Made by a program: the position numbers and the translations under genes. From Thermoflexales bacterium (GTDB lineage: Bacteria; Chloroflexota; Anaerolineae; Fen-1058), in NCBI GenBank assembly GCA_016931085.1, contig JAFGFO010000034.1, forward strand, positions 1-17,706: 17,706 nt of DNA, in the 5' to 3' direction. Under the pieces are notes generated by a model. The model made no database searches. It was not told the origin of the DNA and saw nothing but the letters and a program-made list of their open reading frames with translations. Of this stretch, positions 1 through 6,053 are shown in pieces. The stretch's first letter is position 1; each line of letters starts with the position of its first letter.

Positions 1-93
1 ACCCGACCATCTACACTGTATCTGGACACTGCCTGAGGACGACAGCGATTTCTCCATCCGCTGGCGCCTGATCAAAAGCGCCTTCACCAGGAT

Positions 94-119
94 GTTGGGT
101 TTCGAAGACTCAACCCAAC
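94..119. repeat. REP-like palindrome inside the RAYT relict
   Basis: Arms GTTGGGTT (94-101) and AACCCAAC (112-119) are perfect reverse complements around a 10-nt centre. The element sits between the two halves of the transposase relict, the same relative place where the intact RAYT carries a different palindrome. It resembles REP-type hairpins that RAYT enzymes are known to mobilise; the family assignment is inference. Confidence 0.65.
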
Positions 120-135
120 CTACACACTACTACGC

Positions 136-245
136 ACTACGAACGCGTCATCCGCGACGAGGCCGAACTGAGCCGCGCCCGCCTCTACATCGAAACCAAC
201 CCCGCCCAATGGCAAACAGACACCGAAAACCCAGACTGCCAATGA
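136..245 (+). repeat. Direct repeat, copy 1 (RAYT 3' end)
   Basis: This stretch matches 3989-4097 almost base for base over about 110 nt with scattered substitutions. Both copies encode the RAYT C-terminus (YIETNPAQW region). It shows that the left-edge relict and the RAYT at 3547 are related copies, and the pair could recombine. Confidence 0.85.
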
Positions 246-2341
246 ACAAATCATACGCGGTTTGTGCTCGATGGGGATTAGTTTGCCTGCTGGTACTTGT
301 TGGCTGCTCCCGGGCACCTCTGACACCTTCGCCAGCGTCCTCCCCTGGCACAGCCACGGCCACGGCGATTCCCCACCCATCGCAGACAACCACCCCATCC
401 CCCGAGGCTACCTCAACACCTATACCCCATTTACCGACCTCACTGCCACTCGCCACCTCGATACGCTGGCCGACCCCGACGGTCATGCCGGGGGCCACGC
501 TTCTCTCGCCCGACACTGTTAGTGAGATCAGGCAACTGGCACAACTTGGGATGGGTACGATTGACGCAGTGGACTGGTCGTGGGATGGTGATACTGTCGC
601 CCTGGCTGGCTCCATTGGCATCCACTTGTATGATGCCAGCACCTTCAAGATTGCCCACATCATCCCGACAGAACGGCCAGTCGGCGCAATAGCATTCAGC
701 CACGATGGCCAACGGCTGATGTCCGTAGAATGGTGGAACCAGGGATTACACGTCTGGGATACCACCAGCGGCCAGCTCTTGCAGAGCTTTGATATCTCGA
801 CAGGGCCTTGGACTTGTGCAGCCTTTAGCCCGGATGGACAAACAGTCGCCTTGGCAAACCGCTATGATGATACAATGATCCAGTTATGGGGCGTAACCAG
901 CGGACAGTTGCAAGCAGCGCTAAGCGGGCACGGCGATGGCGTGCGAGAACTTGCCTTCAGCCCTGACGGGCATCTACTGGCATCGGCAGGCACGTACGAC
1001 GAGTTGGTGCGACTATGGGACCTCGCTCAGAACAAGCTGCTGTGGACATTGCCCCACAACCGTTGGGTAACCAGCCTGGCTTTCACCCCTGATGGGGACG
1101 GGCTTGTGAGCGGGGAAGGAGCGATGTCAGACAAAACAGGCCACGCTTTGCGGCTGTGGGATTCGACGACAGGCAACTTGGTACGCACCCTCGTGTCGAA
1201 TACAGTTGGGATCGAGTCGTTGCACGTGAGCCATGACGGATCGGTATTGGCTGGCGTTGGCAGTGACAACACCGTTCGTTTGTGGGATATCGCCACAAGC
1301 GCCCTGCTGCGCTCACATTCGGGCCAGGTGTTCGTGGTCGGCTTCAGTCCAGATGGACAGAGATTACTCTCGGGCAGCAGCGATAATACCCTACAGTTCT
1401 GGGACACACACACCGGCCAGTCACTGCATGAGCTGCCAACCGACTACGCGCCAAGCGTTTACCGTGTAGCGTTCAGCCCCGATGGCCAGCTCCTCACATC
1501 TACGGAAGGTGATGGCTCTATCCGGCTGCGCTCGACCCAGACCGGCCAGGTGTTGCGCGAGATCCAATCTCCTGACTCAGGTATGGCCTTCACCGCAAAC
1601 CGCGTCCTTGTCTCCTGGGGCGGCGTGAGTTGGCATGACTCTATCGTGCATTTCTGGGATACCAACACGGGCACGCTCATCCGCACGCTGGACCTGCCCG
1701 GAGCCGTCGAGGTCGGCCTGGCCATCAGCCCAGATGGAAGCCGCCTGGCTCTAACCGCTGCCATGTCTAACGCCGTGCAATTGCGCGACAGCTCGAGTGG
1801 GGCTATCCTACACGTCTTTACCGCCACGGTCACTTCGATGACGAGCGTCGCTTTCAGTCCCGATGGACGCTGGCTAGCCGCCGGCAGTTGGGAGCCGTAC
1901 GAGGATATGCAGCAAACTGACGAGAGCGTATGGCTGTGGGACACGACAAGTGGTCAATTCCTGCGCAGCTTTGGGGCTGAGGGTGGCTATGCGGCCACGA
2001 TGGATCTTGTTTTTAGCCCCGATGGCAGCCTGCTTGCCACGGCAAGCCGCGCCGGGCAGGTGCAGTTGTGGGATCCTGGTACAGGCAGGCTGCTATATAC
2101 ATTTGAAGGCGGCGGATACACCGCTGTGTTCAGCCCAGACGGGTGCCTCCTGGCGTCCGGCGACCTCTTCTACGACGGCATCAACGCTCACGTGTGGGAT
2201 CCTCGCACAGGCAAACTGCTACAGGTGCTCAAGGGTCACACGCAGGGGCCGGTTGACGTCGCCTTTAGCCCTGATGGCCGTATGTTGGCAACCGGCGCAT
2301 CCGATGGCACAATTAGGCTTTGGGGAGTACCAGCCCCATAG
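242..2341 (+). CDS. WD40-repeat lipoprotein (about 14 repeats)
   Basis: A 699-residue protein, probably anchored to the outer face of the membrane. It has a short charged N-terminus, a hydrophobic stretch and a lipobox LVLVGC with the lipid-accepting Cys at residue 22. A Pro/Thr/Ser-rich linker (about 25-110) follows. The rest is a run of WD40 repeats of the form FSPDG..LAS....IRLWDTTTGQ; I count about 14, enough for two seven-bladed beta-propellers. Such proteins are usually binding scaffolds with no catalytic residues. The open frame extends upstream to 92, but that part translates transposase relict, so ATG 242 is preferred because the signal peptide begins there. No Shine-Dalgarno sequence precedes it, and the start overlaps the relict stop in an ATGA. 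The native promoter may have been lost. Partner and ligand are unknown. Confidence 0.88.
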   Translation: MNKSYAVCARWGLVCLLVLVGCSRAPLTPSPASSPGTATATAIPHPSQTTTPSPEATSTPIPHLPTSLPLATSIRWPTPTVMPGATLLSPDTVSEIRQLAQLGMGTIDAVDWSWDGDTVALAGSIGIHLYDASTFKIAHIIPTERPVGAIAFSHDGQRLMSVEWWNQGLHVWDTTSGQLLQSFDISTGPWTCAAFSPDGQTVALANRYDDTMIQLWGVTSGQLQAALSGHGDGVRELAFSPDGHLLASAGTYDELVRLWDLAQNKLLWTLPHNRWVTSLAFTPDGDGLVSGEGAMSDKTGHALRLWDSTTGNLVRTLVSNTVGIESLHVSHDGSVLAGVGSDNTVRLWDIATSALLRSHSGQVFVVGFSPDGQRLLSGSSDNTLQFWDTHTGQSLHELPTDYAPSVYRVAFSPDGQLLTSTEGDGSIRLRSTQTGQVLREIQSPDSGMAFTANRVLVSWGGVSWHDSIVHFWDTNTGTLIRTLDLPGAVEVGLAISPDGSRLALTAAMSNAVQLRDSSSGAILHVFTATVTSMTSVAFSPDGRWLAAGSWEPYEDMQQTDESVWLWDTTSGQFLRSFGAEGGYAATMDLVFSPDGSLLATASRAGQVQLWDPGTGRLLYTFEGGGYTAVFSPDGCLLASGDLFYDGINAHVWDPRTGKLLQVLKGHTQGPVDVAFSPDGRMLATGASDGTIRLWGVPAP

Positions 2342-2394
2342 CCATACCCGGTCGCAAGATTTCGGCGATGCCTGCTTGAGCGCAGTGATTCGGT

Positions 2395-2421
2395 CCTCTC
2401 GCCGCAGATTGCTTCGAGAGG
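2395..2421. promoter_or_regulatory. Inverted repeat at the promoter of the UPF0175 gene (operator candidate)
   Basis: CCTCTCG (2395-2401) and CGAGAGG (2415-2421) are perfect reverse complements separated by 13 nt, and they straddle the proposed -35 box. Antitoxins often repress their own operons through such sites, so this may be an autoregulatory operator. The functional link is inference. Confidence 0.35.
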
Positions 2422-2437
2422 CAAAAGATGGTATCAT
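2409..2437 (+). promoter_or_regulatory. Promoter candidate for the UPF0175 antitoxin-like gene
   Basis: TTGCTT (2409-2414), a 17-nt spacer, and an extended -10 TGG-TATCAT (hexamer 2432-2437, five of six matches to TATAAT). Transcription would begin near 2444, about 45 nt before the chosen start codon. Confidence 0.45.
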
Positions 2438-2489
2438 TTAACAAGATAGAGTGAGGTCGGCACAAGTTGGTTTCCCGAGGAGGCTCAAA

Positions 2490-2792
2490 ATGCTGCGAGT
2501 TCGAGACTTTGTGAATGCCCGGCTTTATAGGGATGAAGAGTCTGTTATTCAGGATGCCCTACGGCATTTGTTGCGCGCCCGCCCGGATTTTCGCATCCAA
2601 TTGGCCATCCATCGTTATCAGACCGAAGAGATCTCCCTGGCCAAAGCAGCCAGCCTGGCCGGCGTAAGTTGGGCGCAGATGAAGGATATTCTAGCTGAAC
2701 GCGACATTCAACTCCGGCTCGGCCCTGAAACCATTGAGGAAGCCGAGGACGAAGTGAGAGCATTACGCGATCACTTTGGGGACCGACCATGA
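2490..2792 (+). CDS. UPF0175 family antitoxin-like protein
   Basis: A 100-residue protein whose core (EEISLAKAASLAGVSWAQMK, then DILAERDI) matches the UPF0175 family. That family is commonly paired with a DUF3368 PIN-like nuclease and is thought to act as DNA-binding antitoxin. The N-terminal part (LYRDEESVIQDALRHLLRAR) looks like a ribbon-helix-helix-type DNA-binding or dimerisation segment. ATG 2490 is chosen over an in-frame GTG at 2451 because GAGGAGG lies at 2477-2483 just upstream. The stop overlaps the ATG of the next gene (ATGA at 2789-2792), the usual arrangement for translational coupling to the toxin. Here the toxin is truncated after about 15 codons, so this antitoxin looks orphaned. 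The gene itself shows no damage. Confidence 0.82.
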   Translation: MLRVRDFVNARLYRDEESVIQDALRHLLRARPDFRIQLAIHRYQTEEISLAKAASLAGVSWAQMKDILAERDIQLRLGPETIEEAEDEVRALRDHFGDRP

Positions 2793-2836
2793 GCATCATC
2801 TCCAACACAACAGTCCTTTCAAACTTGGCCATCATC
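2789..2836 (+). pseudogene. Truncated DUF3368 (PIN-like) toxin start
   Basis: The first codons read MSIISNTTVLSNLAII, matching the N-terminus of DUF3368 proteins, where the acidic residue of a classic PIN start is replaced by Asn (ISNTT). After about codon 16 the same frame continues into comM sequence (TISRAAGTLSFPANFQ). Everything carrying the rest of the nuclease site is missing. The start codon overlaps the stop of the UPF0175 gene, as in intact pairs. The frame stays open to 3334 but only as an out-of-frame reading of comM, so no functional toxin is expected. Confidence 0.75.
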
Positions 2837-2947
2837 ACCATCAGTCGCGCCGCCGGCACGCTGAGCTTCCCGGCCAATTTTCAGTTTGTCGCCGCCAGAA
2901 GCGCTGCTCGTGCGGGTTCTTTGGCAACCCGGTCACAGCCACCGCCG

Positions 2948-2960
2948 TCCTTCGGAAGGA
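2948..2960. repeat. Small palindrome in an extra segment of the comM fragment
   Basis: TCCTT-CGG-AAGGA is a 5-bp stem with a 3-nt loop. It lies in the extra residues (about TATAVLRK) between GFFGNPV and ECTC that ComM proteins normally lack. It may be a decayed member of the palindrome family seen at 3037 and 3257, but the stem is too short to be sure. Confidence 0.35.
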
Positions 2961-3036
2961 ATGCACATGCGCGCCTGCGATGGTTACACGCTACCAAAAA
3001 CGAATTTCAGGGCCGCTACTGGACCGCATATCGACG

Positions 3037-3103
3037 GCGATTCCTACGGAATCGCTTGGAAGAACGCTTCGCGTTCTTCTACGGGAATCGCTTTGCGATT
3101 CCC
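3037..3103. repeat. Array of three perfect palindromes inserted in frame in the comM fragment
   Basis: Three hairpins lie nearly head to tail. They are GCGATTCC-TAC-GGAATCGC (3037-3055), GAAGAACGC-TTC-GCGTTCTTC (3059-3079) and GGGAATCGC-TTT-GCGATTCCC (3083-3103), all with perfect stems of 8 or 9 bp and 3-nt loops. They interrupt the conserved ComM stretch LLDRIDIH.EVPRVEY (recalled family consensus). The spacing from the DRI codons to the VP codons is about 69 nt longer than expected, a multiple of three, so the downstream frame is kept. The first unit shares CGACGGC.ATTCC with the array at 3257. Confidence 0.85.
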
Positions 3104-3256
3104 CCACGTCTGAGGTGCCGCGCGTCGAGTACGACAAACTGGCCGACGAGCGGGCTGGCGAACCCAGTGCCGCGATCCGTGCGCGCGTGCAGGCCGCGCG
3201 CGACCGGCAAACGCAGCGCTTCAAGGGCGACCCGCGCCTGGTCACCAACGCCGACG

Positions 3257-3300
3257 GCAATTCCCGTAGGGAATTGCTTAAGCTTTTCCTACGGAAAAGC
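3257..3300. repeat. Array of two perfect palindromes inserted in frame in the comM fragment
   Basis: GCAATTCCC-GTA-GGGAATTGC (3257-3277) and GCTTTTCC-TAC-GGAAAAGC (3282-3300) are perfect hairpins. They interrupt the ComM region NAD....VREYCKLDA, where about 14 more residues are read than in usual ComM proteins, and the frame is preserved. The left boundary (CGACGGC followed by ATTCC) matches that of the array at 3037, which suggests one element family with a preferred target. Confidence 0.85.
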
Positions 3301-3509
3301 CACCGGCTCGACGTGCGCGAGTATTGCAAGCTAGATGCGACGGGACAGAACCTCATCAAAACCGCCATGGCGCAACTGCAACTGTCGGCGCGCGCCTTCC
3401 ATCGCATCTTGAAGCTAGCGCGCACAATTGCCGATTTGGCCGGCGCGGACGCTATCTCCCCACCCCACCTGGCCGAGGCCATCCAGTACAGGCCCAGACG
3501 ACAAGAATT

Positions 3510-3538
3510 GTAGGGGCGGGTTTGAAACCCGCCCCTAC
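3510..3538. repeat. 29-nt perfect palindrome, copy 1
   Basis: Arms GTAGGGGCGGGTTT and AAACCCGCCCCTAC (14 bp each, perfect) surround a single G. The same 29 nt recur at 3844-3872. This copy lies 8 nt before the RAYT start codon, and its TAG ends the comM reading frame. It is a REP-type element likely linked to the adjacent RAYT. Confidence 0.93.
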
Positions 3539-3546
3539 GACACACG

Positions 3547-4113
3547 ATGACGAAACCGCGTTACGATCCGCAGCATCACCACCGGCGGTCTATCCGCCTC
3601 AAGGGTTACGATTATGCCCAGGCCGGCGCGTATTTCGTCACCCTCTGCGTTCAGAACAGGGAATGCGCATTGGGGTATGTCGTGGATGGCGGAATGGTTT
3701 TGAATGACGCCGGGCAGATTGTCCAAGCATGTTGGGACGATTTACCTAACCATTACCCACATATCCAATTGGATGCGTTCGTCGTGATGCCCAATCACGT
3801 GCACGGGATCATCGTATTGGTGGATGATGTACGGATGGGGTTGGTAGGGGCGGGTTTGAAACCCGCCCCTACGACGCCGGCAAAACAACACGGTCTGCCA
3901 GAAATTGTGCGGGCGTTCAAAACGTTCTCTGCCCGCCGCATCAACCTAATCCGCGGAACACCTGGCCAAGCATTCTGGCAATGTAATTACTACGAACGCG
4001 TTATTCGCGACGAGGCCGAACTGGACCGCGCCCGCCGCTACATCGAAACCAACCCTGCCCAATGGCAAACGGACACCGAAAACCCAGACGCCAATGAGCG
4101 CATCAAGAGATAG
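3547..4113 (+). CDS. REP-associated tyrosine transposase (RAYT, Y1_Tnp domain)
   Basis: A 188-residue single-strand transposase of the IS200/Y1 type. These cut and join REP palindromes using an HUH metal site and a tyrosine. The N-terminal RRSIRLKGYDYAQAGAYFVT is typical of the family. The HUH motif is MPNHVHGII (His84, His86). The late YIETNP motif holds Tyr165, the best catalytic Tyr candidate by position. Residues 100-109 (VGAGLKPAPT) are encoded by an in-frame copy of the 29-nt palindrome, between the HUH and Tyr regions. The frame is open and full length, so the gene may be active. ATG 3547 is just after the upstream palindrome and no good Shine-Dalgarno sequence is visible. The 3' part is repeated in the relict at the left edge. 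Confidence 0.9.
   Translation: MTKPRYDPQHHHRRSIRLKGYDYAQAGAYFVTLCVQNRECALGYVVDGGMVLNDAGQIVQACWDDLPNHYPHIQLDAFVVMPNHVHGIIVLVDDVRMGLVGAGLKPAPTTPAKQHGLPEIVRAFKTFSARRINLIRGTPGQAFWQCNYYERVIRDEAELDRARRYIETNPAQWQTDTENPDANERIKR
3844..3872. repeat. 29-nt perfect palindrome, copy 2, inside the RAYT gene
   Basis: Identical to the copy at 3510-3538 (14-bp arms, 1-nt centre). It begins exactly at codon 100 of the transposase and is read as VGAGLKPAPT, so the palindrome contributes protein sequence without breaking the frame. Confidence 0.95.
3989..4097 (+). repeat. Direct repeat, copy 2 (RAYT 3' end)
   Basis: Matches 136-245 closely. Here it is part of the full-length RAYT. The two copies bracket about 3.7 kb that holds the WD40 gene, the UPF0175 gene and the comM fragment. 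Confidence 0.85.
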
Positions 4114-4139
4114 ATCACATACACATATGGAGGAATACA

Positions 4140-4646
4140 ATGATTTCGGCTGAAACAGTCACTCAAACCTGGCAGCGAATGTCACAGGTCTCTGCTTCCG
4201 AGGCCCCACACTGGGTCCAAACAATGGAAAGCGAGCAGCCGGTGATCCTCCGTTACCTGCTCTACCTGGACGATTCTCCGTTCAATGCACACGAATGCGA
4301 ACTCATTTTCTACATCGGCACGGTGGTCTGGCAAATGATGCGGCAGAGTGATAGGCACTTGCGCAAGGTCACACGCAGAAAGCTCAAACAAGCCGAGGAA
4401 GCCAACTATGACTTTCTGGAGACGCTGGCCTCCGACACAGACGCGGATTTCGTCAGCGCAACGCGGGTTATGCTAAAGAACTGCCCTGAACCTGAAGTAC
4501 TGCGCTATATCCTCGAGGCTATCATGGAAGAGGAAGAGTATGAACCAGACGATCCACCTATCCGCGACGAATATCGAGGCCTGGCCTTTGTTCACCTCAA
4601 GATCGCCCTAGATGCTTTTGTAAATAGTCTGGCAAGCCGTCCTTAG
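4140..4646 (+). CDS. Unrecognised 168-aa protein
   Basis: I do not recognise this family. The protein is soluble (no signal peptide or membrane segment), appears largely helical, and has an acidic stretch near residues 128-137 (EAIMEEEEYEPDD). A basic patch RHLRKVTRRKLKQAEE lies near 76-91. The start is supported by GGAGGA a few bases upstream of ATG 4140. The gene begins 26 nt after the RAYT stop and ends 4 nt before the end of the convergent DUF5615 relict. No promoter stands out between the RAYT and this gene. Its place between a transposase and toxin-antitoxin remnants suggests accessory DNA, but that does not reveal a function. Confidence 0.7.
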   Translation: MISAETVTQTWQRMSQVSASEAPHWVQTMESEQPVILRYLLYLDDSPFNAHECELIFYIGTVVWQMMRQSDRHLRKVTRRKLKQAEEANYDFLETLASDTDADFVSATRVMLKNCPEPEVLRYILEAIMEEEEYEPDDPPIRDEYRGLAFVHLKIALDAFVNSLASRP

Positions 4647-4649
4647 ACT

Positions 4650-4933
4650 TCACAGCAATCGCGGGCGAATCCGCACGCTGTTGGACGTTATCACAGTAAA
4701 AGCGTTGGGCAATTTGCCCTTATGCTCATTGATCGCAGACGCCACTACCCTCGCTTTAGCCGTGGCCGTCAAACCCGCCAGCCGTACCAATACAATGCCA
4801 AAGGTATATCGGCGGTCACGGTTTCGTCGGAAATGCTTGGCTCCATCTCGACAACCGCCAGGACAGTGTGGCCTTCTTGACGCAAGCGAACAACAATGGG
4901 TTGATCTATGCTCTCGTCCGCTACAAAGTTCAT
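4650..4933 (-). pseudogene. Decayed DUF5615 (PIN-like) toxin
   Basis: Read on the minus strand from ATG 4933, the start is MNFVADESIDQPIVVRLRQE, then GHTVLAVVEMEPSISDETV, the usual N-terminus of DUF5615 PIN-like proteins. The middle is then missing: only TAD remains of the expected LLTADKDFGE region. That frame stops at 4769. The C-terminal part appears in another frame as GIVLVRLAGL, ATAKARVVASAINEHKGKLP and FTVITSNSVRIR, ending at 4650. The relict is about 60 nt shorter than I would expect for an intact gene. The start overlaps the stop of the DUF433 gene (ATGA at 4933-4930), as in intact pairs. Loss of the central acidic site plus the frameshift means no active toxin. Confidence 0.82.
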
Positions 4934-5187
4934 GCTGGTTCCAGGACAGCGGGATAAACTACATCCGCACGTAAGACTTCAGCGGCAAAGGCAATCGCGG
5001 CCTGAATCGCTTCGCGAGTGAGACGCGGGTGAGCCTCGAGGATTTGCTCGCAGCTTTCACCCGCTGCTACTTTTTCCAAAATAAGCTCAACAGGAATGCG
5101 CGTTCCCTTGATCACAGGCTTGCCCATCATGATTTTGAAATCAGATAGGAAGATTTCTAGTTTTCTTCTAATACCCTGTTTAACCAT
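4930..5187 (-). CDS. DUF433 family antitoxin-like protein
   Basis: An 85-residue protein with the family core MMGKPVIKGTRIPVELILEK, then EQILEAHPRLTREAIQAAIA. DUF433 proteins are predicted winged-helix-type DNA binders that usually precede a DUF5615 PIN-like toxin, and a decayed DUF5615 gene overlaps the 3' end here. The start at ATG 5187 gives the usual amount of sequence before MMGKP but overlaps the end of the hydrolase gene by 31 nt. ATG 5130 is an alternative that would remove the first strand. No clear Shine-Dalgarno sequence is visible. The overlap with an unrelated gene suggests the 5' end was reshaped by rearrangement. The reading frame is otherwise intact. Confidence 0.78.
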   Translation of the reverse strand: MVKQGIRRKLEIFLSDFKIMMGKPVIKGTRIPVELILEKVAAGESCEQILEAHPRLTREAIQAAIAFAAEVLRADVVYPAVLEPA

Positions 5188-5981
5188 TCTTTCACGAGTT
5201 CATTGAAAAGAGTCTCTTGTTCAATTTGCAGATTATGCCCTGCCTTGTCCAGTATCACAAAGGAAGCCCGGGCATAGTTTTCAATGAGTTGCCAATGGTC
5301 ACGGTAGCCGACCACAGAATCCTGTCTCCCCATTATCATTAACGTTGGCTGCGTGTAGGGTTTCTCAATCAGATCGACGTTGACGGTGTAAGGCACATGT
5401 TGCCCTAAACTGTTCTCCAGGAATGCGTAATCGGCCACTTTTAGTCCGGGTAGAACATCTTCCTTAAACCTCTCCCAAACCCGTTTATTCTGAACCACAT
5501 TTATCCCTTCAAAGTACTGCCGCTCTTCTTCAGAAAGGCTGTTGAGAAACGCTACATCTTTTTCAAGTACCTGTAAAGCAGGCGCATTGGCGTTGTAGGT
5601 TTCCTGTATGGCTACAGGACAAATTAACAGCAGCCCGTCGACCAGTGACGTTCGCTCTTTGATGACGCCTCTCGCCAAATAGCCGCCATAAGATTCTCCG
5701 GCAACGACGAAATGCTGGTTGGGGATTATCCCGTCGATAAACTCGAGGATCACAGCGAGCATTTGATCAGTGCCGGTAATCCAGGGTTGCCCCTTGGTCT
5801 TGCCCATGCCCGGTAAGTCAAAATAGATGCGCTGCCAGGGCGTATCCAGCGATTGAAAGATGGGCTCCATACAGCCTTTCATCAGCCTGTGATCTGGGCT
5901 CCAGCCATGAATCATCACCACCGGCATGCCAGCGCCGTGTATCTCGTAGTAGATGGTCACATCCCTTACTGTGCATTCCAT
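5157..5981 (-). CDS. Alpha/beta hydrolase
   Basis: A 274-residue cytoplasmic enzyme of the alpha/beta-hydrolase fold, near the usual length. It has an HGW oxyanion-hole motif (residues 25-27), the nucleophile elbow GESYGG with Ser97, the acid Asp221 in GRQDSVVG, and the catalytic His249 in KAGHNLQ. The triad is complete. The cap segment between about 130 and 200 is helical. The substrate cannot be told; esterases, lactonases and peptidases share this layout. ATG 5981 follows AAAGGAAG at a normal distance. It lies 72 nt downstream of the metallo-beta-lactamase-fold gene on the same strand and is probably co-transcribed with it from the promoter near 6728-6756. Confidence 0.88.
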   Translation of the reverse strand: MECTVRDVTIYYEIHGAGMPVVMIHGWSPDHRLMKGCMEPIFQSLDTPWQRIYFDLPGMGKTKGQPWITGTDQMLAVILEFIDGIIPNQHFVVAGESYGGYLARGVIKERTSLVDGLLLICPVAIQETYNANAPALQVLEKDVAFLNSLSEEERQYFEGINVVQNKRVWERFKEDVLPGLKVADYAFLENSLGQHVPYTVNVDLIEKPYTQPTLMIMGRQDSVVGYRDHWQLIENYARASFVILDKAGHNLQIEQETLFNELVKEWLNRVLEEN

Positions 5982-6053
5982 ATAACATGACTTCCTTTCT
6001 TTGTATCAATCTGCATAGCCACAAGCTCTCGATCGCAGATTTTGAGATGCTTG

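Larger units (their letters stand above)
1..245 (+). pseudogene. Relict of a REP-associated tyrosine transposase (RAYT, Y1/IS200-like)
   Basis: Two transposase pieces lie in different frames. Bases 2 to about 91 read [14 protein letters not shown] and then [11 protein letters not shown], matching the region of RAYT proteins that carries the HUH metal-binding histidines (HLH here). Bases 136 to 245 read [11 protein letters not shown] and YIETNPAQW in frame 3, nearly identical to the C-terminus of the intact RAYT at 3547-4113. Between them lies a palindrome (94-119). The two pieces seem to come from different RAYT subfamilies, since the first resembles a type unlike the HVH region of the downstream copy. 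The relict is therefore probably a chimera left by recombination. The 5' end lies outside the window. It is not functional as read, because no single frame joins the two halves. Its stop (243-245) overlaps the start of the WD40 lipoprotein. Confidence 0.8.
2834..3513 (+). pseudogene. comM: 3' fragment of comM (YifB/Mg-chelatase-like AAA+ protein), frameshifted
   Basis: ComM is an AAA+ helicase that aids recombination of imported DNA. Only its C-terminal part is present. TISRAAGTLSFPANFQFVAA lies in the DUF3368 frame. A 1-nt loss near 2893-2901, where the conserved MNPCPCG should be, moves the reading to frame 1. That frame runs CSCGFFGNP, ECTCAPAMVTRYQKRISGP, LLDRI, EVPRVEYDKLADER, VREYCKLDATGQNL, QLQLSARAFHRILKLARTIA and HLAEAIQYRPR. 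The Walker A and B region is absent. Extra in-frame residues occur at three places: after NPVT, after LLDRI, and after NADG. Each coincides with short palindromes. The stop codon TAG (3511-3513) is supplied by the palindrome at 3510. No upstream comM part is in the window. Confidence 0.85.

Noticed and set aside
92..241. Upstream extension of the WD40 protein
   Set aside because: These codons translate transposase relict partly out of frame, and the signal peptide begins at ATG 242.
3037..3300. Palindrome arrays as a CRISPR
   Set aside because: There are no regular repeats separated by unique spacers; the units are adjacent hairpins of differing sequence within a coding frame.
4681..4974. 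97-aa plus-strand open frame
   Set aside because: It lies antisense to the DUF5615 relict and the end of the DUF433 gene, both of which match known families on the minus strand.
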